Of a DNA stretch of 64,000 nt, positions 57,620 through 64,000 are shown piece after piece. Numbering within the stretch: the stretch's first letter is position 1; every line of letters begins with the position of its first letter. This stretch comes from Pseudomonas saudiphocaensis (GTDB lineage: Bacteria > Pseudomonadota > Gammaproteobacteria > Pseudomonadales > Pseudomonadaceae). The stretch spans positions 2,356,001 through 2,420,000 of the forward strand of contig NZ_CCSF01000001.1 of NCBI RefSeq assembly GCF_000756775.1. The letters run 5' to 3'. Position numbers and translations under genes: made by a program. The notes beneath the pieces are model-generated. The model had not been told where the DNA came from. It searched no databases and saw only the letters and a list, made by a program, of their open reading frames with translations.

Positions 57620-60600
57620 GTGGGTTGGGAATTGGAAGATGTCGAGAAGCCTTTCGTCGCGCAGCTTCAGGGGCTGGGCTGGACGCCTCTAGAAGGCAGC
57701 CTCGACGACCCGGCACTGACCGGGCGTGGCAGCTTCTCCGAGGTGATACAGGAGGCGCTGCTGCGTGACCAGCTGCGCACGCTCAACCTGCACAACGGCC
57801 AACCCTGGCTGGATGATGAGCGATTGTCCGAGGCGGTTGCGGCCATTACCCGCTTGGGTACAGCGAAACTCATGGAAGCCAACCAGAAAGCCACCGAGCT
57901 GCTGCTCAAGGGCATCACTGTCGATGGCCTGTCGGGCTGGGATAGCGGGCGTGGGCAGACCATCCAGTACATCGACTGGGATAACCCGGCAAACAACCGC
58001 TTCAGCGTGGTCAACCAGTACCGGGTGAACTGCCCCGCCGGCTACGACAGTGGCAAGAAGTTCATCGTCCCGGATCTGGTGTTGCTGGTGAACGGTATCC
58101 CGCTGGTGGTGGTGGAGTGCAAGAGCCCTTCCATCCCCGAGCCACTGGCCGAGGCGGTGGACCAGCTGCGGCGCTACAGCAACCAGCGCAAGGCGGACGC
58201 TGAGGTCGAGCACAACGAGGGCAACGAGACGCTGTTCGCCAGCGTACAGCTGCTGATTGCCAGCAGCTTCGACGAAGCTCGCGTCGGCTGCATCGGCGCG
58301 GGCTTCGCCCATTACGCGCAGTGGAAAACGGTGGTCGGCCCGGATGGCAGCGGCAGCGAGCAGGCTGTCGCCGAGGCTCTGGGCAAGGCCAAGTTGTCCG
58401 AGCAGGAGCGCCTGGTCGCGGGGATGTTGTCGCCGGCGCATCTGCTCGATCTGATCCGCCACTTCATGCTGTTCATGCAGGCGGGCGGGCAGACCATCAA
58501 GACGGTGTGCCGTTACCAGCAGTACCGCGCAGTGAACCATGCAATCAGCCGCCTAAAGCGCGGACAGACCCGCGCACAGCACGGCGAGAGCGACCAGCGC
58601 GGCGGCATCGTCTGGCACACCCAGGGCTCGGGCAAGAGCCTGACCATGGTCTTTCTGGTGCGCAAGATGCGTACCGATGAACAGCTGCGGCGCTTCAAGG
58701 TGATCGTGGTCACCGACCGTAAGGATCTGCAGAGCCAGTTGGCCGCCACCGCCACCTTGAGCGGCGAGGCGCCGGAAGTCGCCGCGAACATCGCGGGCGT
58801 GAAGGCCCTGGCGCGACGCAAGGGACCGGGGCTGGTATTCGCCACCATCCAGAAGTACCGCAACCCCGAGCTGGAAGAAGAAGCCTCCGGTGCCGTAGAG
58901 ATCGGTGAGACCAACCCGACTGCCAAGGCGGCTGAAACACGCGCTCCCTACCAGGGGAACAAGCCGTTTGAGGTGCTCAACACCGATGAGAGCATTCTGG
59001 TGCTGGTGGACGAGGCGCACCGCACCCAGGCGGGCGATCTGCACGCGAACCTGCTGGCCGGCCTCCCCAATTGCGCACGCATCGGCTTTACCGGCACGCC
59101 GATCATCATGGGCGACAAGAAGCGCACCCATGAGATTTTCGGTGCCTTTATCGACAAGTACACCATCCGCGAGGCCGAGGCCGACGGGGCCACGGTTCCC
59201 GTGCTGTACGAGGGGCGCACCGCACAGGGCGCGGTGAAGGACGGGGCGAGCCTCGATGAGCTGTTCGAGGATTTGTTCCGCGAGCACAGCCAGGAAGAAC
59301 TGGAACTCATCAAGAAAAAATACGCCACCAAGGGCCATATCTTCGACGCCCCGGCGCTGATTGCCGACAAGGCGCGGGACATCATCCGACACTACGTCAC
59401 CAACATCCTGCCCAACGGCTACAAGGCCCAAGTGGTGGCCTACAGCCGAATTGCGGCGGTGCGTTATTACCATGCGCTGCAGGCCGCCCGCGACGAGTTG
59501 CTGGCCGAGGCCGACGCCCTGCCGGCGACCGACAAGGCACTCGACGACGAAGCCCTGTGCCAACGCCCGCCGAAGGTACAGGCGAGCGTCCAGGCCTGGC
59601 GCTATCGCGAGACGCTGCAAGCGCTGGAGTTCGCGCCGATCATTTCCGGGACCAATAACGATCCCTCCGAATGGAAGGTGTGGACCGATGGCGCCAGGCA
59701 TGAACAGCTGATCAAGCGCTTCAAGAAGCCGCTGCACCATGAGCAGCCGGGCAAGGCCGATTCGCTGGCATTCCTGATCGTCAAATCCATGCTGCTGACC
59801 GGTTTCGATGCGCCCATTGAAGGCGTGATGTACCTCGACCGCCCGATCAAGGAGGCCGAGCTGCTGCAGGCCATCGCTCGGGTCAACCGTACCGGCTTCG
59901 GCAAGCGTTGCGGCATCGTGGTGGATTACTACGGAGTCGCCAATCACCTGCAAGAAGCCCTGGCTGCTTACGCCGACGAGGATATCGAGGGCGCGCTGAC
60001 CAGCATCAAGGATGAGGTGCCGGTATTGCGTGATCGGCATCTTCGCGTGGTCGATGTGCTACGTCGTCAGGACATCGAAAACCTGGAAGATACTGAAGCC
60101 TGCATTGCCGCTCTGGCGGAGGAGAAAGTACGGGCTGAGTTCACGGTGAAACTCAAGGCGTTTCTTGCCTCCCTGGATACCGTTTTGCCGCGTCCCGAAG
60201 GCCTGCCGTTCGTCAAGGATGCCAAGCGCCTAGCCTATATCCATGCCCGTGCACGCAGCCGTTACAAGGACCTGCCGCAGTTGGGCAAGGATGTCGGCGT
60301 CAAGGTCCGCAAGCTGATCGACGATCATGTCATCTCGTTGGGCATCGACCCGAAGATTCCGCCGATCCAGCTGACCGATGCCAATTTCGAAAAGGAGCTG
60401 TCGCGCAGCGCCAACGACCGCGCCAAGGCCTCTGAAATGGAGCACGCCATTCGCTCGCATGTGCGCAAGCATGCCGACGAAGACCCGGTGCTGTACCGCA
60501 AGCTCTCCGAGCGCCTGAACGAGCTGCTCAAATCCCTGGGTGAACAATGGGATCATCTGGTAGCGCAGATGCAGAAGATCATCGACGAGCTGCGCAGCGG

Positions 60601-60949
60601 CCAGTTGAGCGATGAGAGCACTCCGCTGGATGTGCCGGAGCACTACGCGCCGTTTCTGCGCACGCTGCTGGATGTGGTGTGCGCCGAGCGGGATGCGCAA
60701 CCCGCCGAGCTGCTGCGGCTGAAGGATGTCACGGTGGAGCTGGTTGATCTGCTGGTTGATGAGCTGCAAAGCCACCGCGACATCTGGAGCCCGCGCAAAC
60801 GCTCCGCCCAAGAAGAACTGGCCGGGCAGTTGTTCGATCACTTGATGCGCCTGCGCCCGCCCTTGGTCGATACCGACACGGCGGGCGTGCTGGCAGACCG
60901 AATGCTGGATCAGGCGCGCGCCAATCACGACAGGTTGATGCGCGTGTGA
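57620..60949 (+). CDS. hsdR: Type I restriction endonuclease subunit HsdR
   Basis: 1109 residues. The N-terminal PD-(D/E)xK nuclease is seen at FIVPDLVLLVNGIPLVVVECK (D152, E166, K168; shown without its flanks). Next is the superfamily 2 translocase with Walker A HTQGSGKS (333-340), TDRKDL, the DEAH box VLVDEAHRTQ (464-467), and later helicase motifs FTGTPI and LLTGFDAP with QAIARVNRT. The C-terminal helical region binds the HsdM/HsdS core. All three activities look intact. The GTG start at 57620 follows a strong AAAAGGAG. Overlaps the metallopeptidase gene by four bases (GTGA). Confidence 0.95.
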   Translation: MGWELEDVEKPFVAQLQGLGWTPLEGSLDDPALTGRGSFSEVIQEALLRDQLRTLNLHNGQPWLDDERLSEAVAAITRLGTAKLMEANQKATELLLKGITVDGLSGWDSGRGQTIQYIDWDNPANNRFSVVNQYRVNCPAGYDSGKKFIVPDLVLLVNGIPLVVVECKSPSIPEPLAEAVDQLRRYSNQRKADAEVEHNEGNETLFASVQLLIASSFDEARVGCIGAGFAHYAQWKTVVGPDGSGSEQAVAEALGKAKLSEQERLVAGMLSPAHLLDLIRHFMLFMQAGGQTIKTVCRYQQYRAVNHAISRLKRGQTRAQHGESDQRGGIVWHTQGSGKSLTMVFLVRKMRTDEQLRRFKVIVVTDRKDLQSQLAATATLSGEAPEVAANIAGVKALARRKGPGLVFATIQKYRNPELEEEASGAVEIGETNPTAKAAETRAPYQGNKPFEVLNTDESILVLVDEAHRTQAGDLHANLLAGLPNCARIGFTGTPIIMGDKKRTHEIFGAFIDKYTIREAEADGATVPVLYEGRTAQGAVKDGASLDELFEDLFREHSQEELELIKKKYATKGHIFDAPALIADKARDIIRHYVTNILPNGYKAQVVAYSRIAAVRYYHALQAARDELLAEADALPATDKALDDEALCQRPPKVQASVQAWRYRETLQALEFAPIISGTNNDPSEWKVWTDGARHEQLIKRFKKPLHHEQPGKADSLAFLIVKSMLLTGFDAPIEGVMYLDRPIKEAELLQAIARVNRTGFGKRCGIVVDYYGVANHLQEALAAYADEDIEGALTSIKDEVPVLRDRHLRVVDVLRRQDIENLEDTEACIAALAEEKVRAEFTVKLKAFLASLDTVLPRPEGLPFVKDAKRLAYIHARARSRYKDLPQLGKDVGVKVRKLIDDHVISLGIDPKIPPIQLTDANFEKELSRSANDRAKASEMEHAIRSHVRKHADEDPVLYRKLSERLNELLKSLGEQWDHLVAQMQKIIDELRSGQLSDESTPLDVPEHYAPFLRTLLDVVCAERDAQPAELLRLKDVTVELVDLLVDELQSHRDIWSPRKRSAQEELAGQLFDHLMRLRPPLVDTDTAGVLADRMLDQARANHDRLMRV

Positions 60950-61647
60950 ACAGCCAGACACTGACCGTGGGCGACCTGCAGTTGTCGCTGCGCCGCAGTA
61001 CGCGGCGCAAAACCCTACAGATCACCGTCGAGCGCGATGGGGCGCTGATTCTCTCCAGCCCGCCGGACGTGGATGAACAAACTCTGCGGGAGTTTGTGAC
61101 GGAAAAAACCTTCTGGATTTACTCGCGCCTGGCGGAGAAGGAGCGCCTGCAGCGGGCTATCCCTACCAAGGAGTATGTGGATGGTGAGGGCTTTCTCTAT
61201 CTGGGGCGCAGTTATCGTCTGAAGTTGGTGGACGAGCAGGCTGTACCCCTGAAGCTGACCGCCGGTCGCTTCCGTCTACTGCGCAGCGAACTGCCACGCG
61301 CCCGCGAACATTTCATTCGCTGGTACAGCGAACACGCCCGCGACTGGCTGGCGGTACGCGTAAAGAGCCACCAGGCACGCATGGAAGTAACACCCGTCGG
61401 CGTTCGGGTGCAGGACCTAGGCTATCGCTGGGGATCATGCGGAAAAGGCGCAGTGCTGTACTTCCACTGGAAAACCATCCTGCTGCCAAAACACATCGCC
61501 GAGTACGTGGTAGTGCATGAAATGGTGCACCTGCTCGAACCCCACCACACCCCGGAATTTTGGCTACGTCTGGAGCGCGCGATGCCGAACTATGGGCAAC
61601 GCAAGGCTTGGCTGGCTGAGCACGGCATTGAGGTTGAGGGAGTTTGA
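60946..61647 (+). CDS. YgjP/DUF45-family metallopeptidase-like protein
   Basis: 233 residues of the YgjP/SprT-like (M48-related) family. The zinc motif HEMVHLLEPHHTPEFW (HExxH at 191-195, third ligand region at about 201) follows the characteristic LGYRWGSCGKGAVLYFHW. It is probably a cytosolic, DNA-repair-like peptidase by analogy with SprT, but activity in this family is not established. It is fused translationally to hsdR (GTG start in the hsdR stop), a neighbourhood I recall from other type I loci, which suggests a role in complex turnover or restriction control. Confidence 0.85.
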   Translation: MNSQTLTVGDLQLSLRRSTRRKTLQITVERDGALILSSPPDVDEQTLREFVTEKTFWIYSRLAEKERLQRAIPTKEYVDGEGFLYLGRSYRLKLVDEQAVPLKLTAGRFRLLRSELPRAREHFIRWYSEHARDWLAVRVKSHQARMEVTPVGVRVQDLGYRWGSCGKGAVLYFHWKTILLPKHIAEYVVVHEMVHLLEPHHTPEFWLRLERAMPNYGQRKAWLAEHGIEVEGV

Positions 61648-61751
61648 ATCTCTTCTCCTGGATGGGAAAGCTTTTCCCTACCAGGGTTAAGGTCCGGACA
61701 TTTTGCCAAAATTAGGAAGCCTTCTTCAGAGTTTCCCTAGAGAAACATGTG

Positions 61752-61779
61752 TTGACTGAAAGAATGATCAGCTTAATTA
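61752..61779 (+). promoter_or_regulatory. Possible promoter and direct repeat upstream of the DUF2790 gene
   Basis: TTGACT (61752-61757), 16 bases, TAATTA (61774-61779). Just after it AATGTAATTTCAATGTAA (61784-61801) holds two AATGTAA copies at 11-base period, the form expected for a response-regulator site. The surrounding 61648-61861 is AT-rich and carries no gene. Confidence 0.4.
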
Positions 61780-61861
61780 CTTAAATGTAATTTCAATGTA
61801 ACCCTGCTAATAATTTACCAGGTGTATATTCCCTGCATCACTTTTGAAGCAGGAGCTTAAG

Positions 61862-62191
61862 ATGAAATTCTTTAAGATTATGGCAGCAATATCATTTATG
61901 GCCGCAACCTCATTTGCCATGGCCGAAGGTAGCTCAGACCGGGTCTATGGCAAAATAATTCGCGCGAATGAAAAGGCCATGCAGGAATACGCCTTGTCAA
62001 TCGGAAAGAACCCTCCCAAAGTAGTCAATTATCGTTATGGAATGAAGCTGGATATTGTAAAGGTTATTCGTATGACACGGACTGACATAGCCTGCAATGA
62101 TGTGGTGCCAGTCCAGATGACCTATGAAGACTCCAATGGCGACTTGAATATTCTTGAATATCGAGTTATCGGAACCAACTGTCAGGGATAA
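61862..62191 (+). CDS. DUF2790 small secreted protein
   Basis: 109 residues with signal peptide (MKFFKIMAAISFMAATSFAMA). The mature part ends ACNDVVPVQMTYEDSNGDLN and YRVIGTNC, matching the Pseudomonas DUF2790 family, in which two cysteines close a small fold. Members are often near metal-response genes, and some are copper-induced, but the function is unknown. AGGAGC precedes the ATG at 61862, so the six residues upstream in frame are not used. Base composition is markedly more AT-rich than the hsd genes. Confidence 0.75.
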   Translation: MKFFKIMAAISFMAATSFAMAEGSSDRVYGKIIRANEKAMQEYALSIGKNPPKVVNYRYGMKLDIVKVIRMTRTDIACNDVVPVQMTYEDSNGDLNILEYRVIGTNCQG

Positions 62192-62251
62192 GGCGCATTG
62201 TGTCTTGGTATACCCACGAACTAACCGTCGCTCACAGACGGCTTCCCCCCT

Positions 62252-63184
62252 CTAAGTAGGGCTTTTCCCATTATTGCGATTACTGTTGATCTGCCTGGCA
62301 TCGATACAAACACTGCCGTCCAACTCAATTTCAAGTGTCGAGTGAATGACTTTGAATTGCTCATAAAGCGCGCGCTTTAATTCAGTCTTCACTCGTTCAA
62401 TGTCAGGCAGGCTCACCTTTTTTATGACGACATGTGCTTCCAGAGCAGTTGTATGCTCGGCGATCTCCCAAATGTGCACATGATGCACGCTCTCTACGCC
62501 GTTCGTACGCTCCATGATACTGACTACATCAGCAATGGAAATTCCTTCTGGAGCGCCTTCCATTAACAAGTGAATGGTTTTAGGTAGCAGGCTAAAGCCC
62601 TGCCAGAGTACGTAGCCGGCAATCATTAGTGTCAGTACAGTATCCGTCCAGTACCACCCATACAGAAGAATCAATGTCCCGGCGATAACAACGCCGACGG
62701 AGGCCAGTGCATCCGACACATTGTGCAAGAATGCCGCCTTTATATTCATACTGTCCTTAGACATCGTGTAGGTGAGTATTGCTGTGGCGATATCTACGAT
62801 CAAGGCTATCCCCGCCACAACGACCACCGTCCAACCTTCAATGGGTTGCGGGGCAAACAACCGACCCATAGCCTCGTAAATGAGGTAGAGGCCGACGATA
62901 ATCAGCGTGACCAAGTTGATCAAGGCCGCGATGGTTTCGCTGCGTCGGTAGCCAAAGGTCTTAAAAGCATCTGGCGGCCTGCGACCGATCTTACGTGCGA
63001 TGAGCGCAATAACCAAGGATGCGGCATCGCTTAAATTATGTAGCGCGTCAGCTATGAGCGATAAGCTACCAGAAAGTATTCCGCCCACTATTTGTGCCAG
63101 TGTTAATGTAGCATTAACGCCAATGGCAGCGATTAGACGCTTATCACCTATGGTTTCGGTGTTATGGTTATGTTCGTGGCCCAT
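62252..63184 (-). CDS. Cation diffusion facilitator (CzcD-like metal efflux)
   Basis: 310 residues. A short histidine-rich start (MGHEHNHN) is followed by six membrane helices and a cytoplasmic domain. The zinc-site motif of helix 2, SLIADALHNLSDA, and the helix-5 counterpart AAFLHNVSDALASVG (HxxxD) are both intact. The C-terminal domain has the conserved HHVHIWEI. It exports zinc, cobalt or cadmium against protons. No paired regulator is adjacent. Reads away from the PtrA-like gene across a 388-nt shared upstream region. Confidence 0.93.
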   Translation of the reverse strand: MGHEHNHNTETIGDKRLIAAIGVNATLTLAQIVGGILSGSLSLIADALHNLSDAASLVIALIARKIGRRPPDAFKTFGYRRSETIAALINLVTLIIVGLYLIYEAMGRLFAPQPIEGWTVVVVAGIALIVDIATAILTYTMSKDSMNIKAAFLHNVSDALASVGVVIAGTLILLYGWYWTDTVLTLMIAGYVLWQGFSLLPKTIHLLMEGAPEGISIADVVSIMERTNGVESVHHVHIWEIAEHTTALEAHVVIKKVSLPDIERVKTELKRALYEQFKVIHSTLEIELDGSVCIDARQINSNRNNGKSPT

Positions 63185-63572
63185 TGTTTTCTATCCACTC
63201 CTTGAAAAGCTAACAAAAAGATTTTTGGGCAGGAAGCCAAAAGGCCGCCCATAACGCGAAATAGATAATACTAGCGCCTTTACAGGCTGACACGGAAACA
63301 GCCTCCAAATCATCGACAGAAATCCGACCATCTCACCCGAACTCGTGCGTTATTTCTCAAATATTCCGATAACTAGCCGATCATGGCCTGAACATGACAG
63401 CTTTGCAATCTTTCGATCATTTTAGTGTTCAAGCTGCACAGCGGAATATAACATTTCAATAATGTAATGCTTTGCTCACGCTGCCGTTATCTTCAGTCAG
63501 ACAAAATCACTTCGAACTGTAGAACTCACCGGAAAGGCTCATCAAGCCACTTTGAACTTAGCGAGGCGCCCT
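63185..63572. promoter_or_regulatory. Divergent upstream region of the CDF and PtrA-like genes
   Basis: 388 nt, AT-rich, without a credible gene. It must hold both promoters. ACATTTCAATAATGTAA (63451-63467) is a near palindrome (ACATT/AATGT) and shares ATTTCAA and TGTAA with the element at 61784. No clear -35/-10 pair was identified. Confidence 0.45.
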
Positions 63573-63803
63573 ATGAATCTGTTGAAAGCCATTGTTGTTG
63601 GATCGATAATTTTCGGCTCTGCATTATCATATGCAGGAGATGGCTACAATCGCTCAATTAAATTTAATGAAAAGTTCCGTGCAGACCAAAAGCGAATTCA
63701 CGGAGCCGAGTCTGCTGAAAAGAAACCAGACGAGCTAAAAATTAAAAATACTCGGCAGGACCAAAGCATTACGCAAAACAAGAAAGAAACCAAAACTGAC
63801 TAG
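63573..63803 (+). CDS. PtrA-like small periplasmic protein
   Basis: 76 residues with a signal peptide (MNLLKAIVVGSIIFGSALSYA). The mature start GDGYNRSIKFNEKFRADQKR and IHGAES resembles the PtrA N-terminal domain family (D-G-x-x-R-S with a following IHG) of Pseudomonas, small proteins tied to copper exposure. The rest is lysine-rich and looks disordered. I take the ATG at 63573; GAGG lies about eleven bases upstream. Position beside a CDF exporter and a DUF2790 gene supports a metal-stress role. Confidence 0.6.
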   Translation: MNLLKAIVVGSIIFGSALSYAGDGYNRSIKFNEKFRADQKRIHGAESAEKKPDELKIKNTRQDQSITQNKKETKTD

Positions 63804-63868
63804 CCTTTTCATTCCGGACGGCGTTCGCCTCTGGAAGCTTCCGAATCCCGTTGGTAAAGCTGTATTTC

Positions 63869-63893
63869 AAGCGCCTTTCGAGGCGCTTTTTTT
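63869..63893 (+). terminator. Rho-independent terminator after the PtrA-like gene
   Basis: Stem AAGCGCCT/AGGCGCTT with TTCG loop, followed by TTTTT. It is 65 nt past the stop. The last 107 bases of the window show only a possible ATG at 63976 after AGGACGGA, too short to judge. Confidence 0.9.
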
Positions 63894-64000
63894 GCTTCAC
63901 GACAACTTGCCCGTTAGTCGTTACCAGTGCACTGGAACGACAACTCTCGCAGTGAACCCTTATTCAGGACGGAACATGGTCATAAAGAAGGCCAGGCATC

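Noticed and set aside
63976-64000. Start of a further plus-strand gene at the window edge
   Set aside because: Only eight codons are visible, despite a fair ribosome site.

Overview
The window comes from a GC-rich gammaproteobacterium of the Pseudomonadaceae, most like a Stutzerimonas/Pseudomonas stutzeri-type genome. The backbone order pckA - hslO // hslR - rimB - rimK - envZ(amgS) - ompR(amgR) - tex - thioesterase - gshA - argA - argE - pit - DUF47 - CYTH/CHAD - PulE-like ATPase is, as I recall it, the arrangement of P. aeruginosa PAO1 and relatives. No alignment was run, so the genus is an inference.

Layout. 1-1952: pckA (cut by the window edge) and hslO. 2235-20131: one colinear, tightly overlapping exopolysaccharide operon of 16 genes lying between hslO and hslR. 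It encodes UDP-glucuronate and probable UDP-galacturonate synthesis, an initiating sugar-phosphate transferase, a Wzz-type co-polymerase with a separate BY-kinase-like ATPase whose P-loop lacks lysine, a Wza-type lipoprotein, a Wzy polymerase, a Wzx flippase, three glycosyltransferases, two unrelated deacetylases, two acyltransferase-like proteins and a secreted glycosidase-like protein. Together these form a Wzy-dependent pathway: activated sugar, lipid-linked unit, flipping, polymerisation, export, then decoration or trimming.

20132-35368: housekeeping genes (Hsp15, RimB/RimK, EnvZ/OmpR, Tex, glutathione and arginine synthesis, phosphate transport, inorganic triphosphatase). Two short repeat elements interrupt this block. 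35382-48713: an orphan PulE-like ATPase between inverted repeats, two divergent L,D-transpeptidase genes, a GAF/PAS hybrid histidine kinase, DUF2388, OsmC, a TRAP transporter with its binding protein divergent from its permeases, and a methyltransferase.

48771-61647: a tRNA-Thr(UGU) gene followed by what looks like a genomic island. It holds an AlpA-like regulator, a DUF927 helicase/primase-type ATPase, a 13-copy GGGA-core repeat array with 9-bp phasing, and then a complete type I restriction-modification locus: hsdM, hsdS, an AlbA_2/GHKL gene, hsdR, and a YgjP-like metallopeptidase. No integrase is visible. 61648-64000: an AT-richer stretch with metal-linked genes (DUF2790, a CDF efflux protein, a PtrA-like small protein).

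The most interesting items are the 9-bp-phased array beside the DUF927 gene, the five-gene restriction locus with two non-canonical partners, and the secreted glycosidase-like protein of the polysaccharide cluster, whose catalytic positions look altered.
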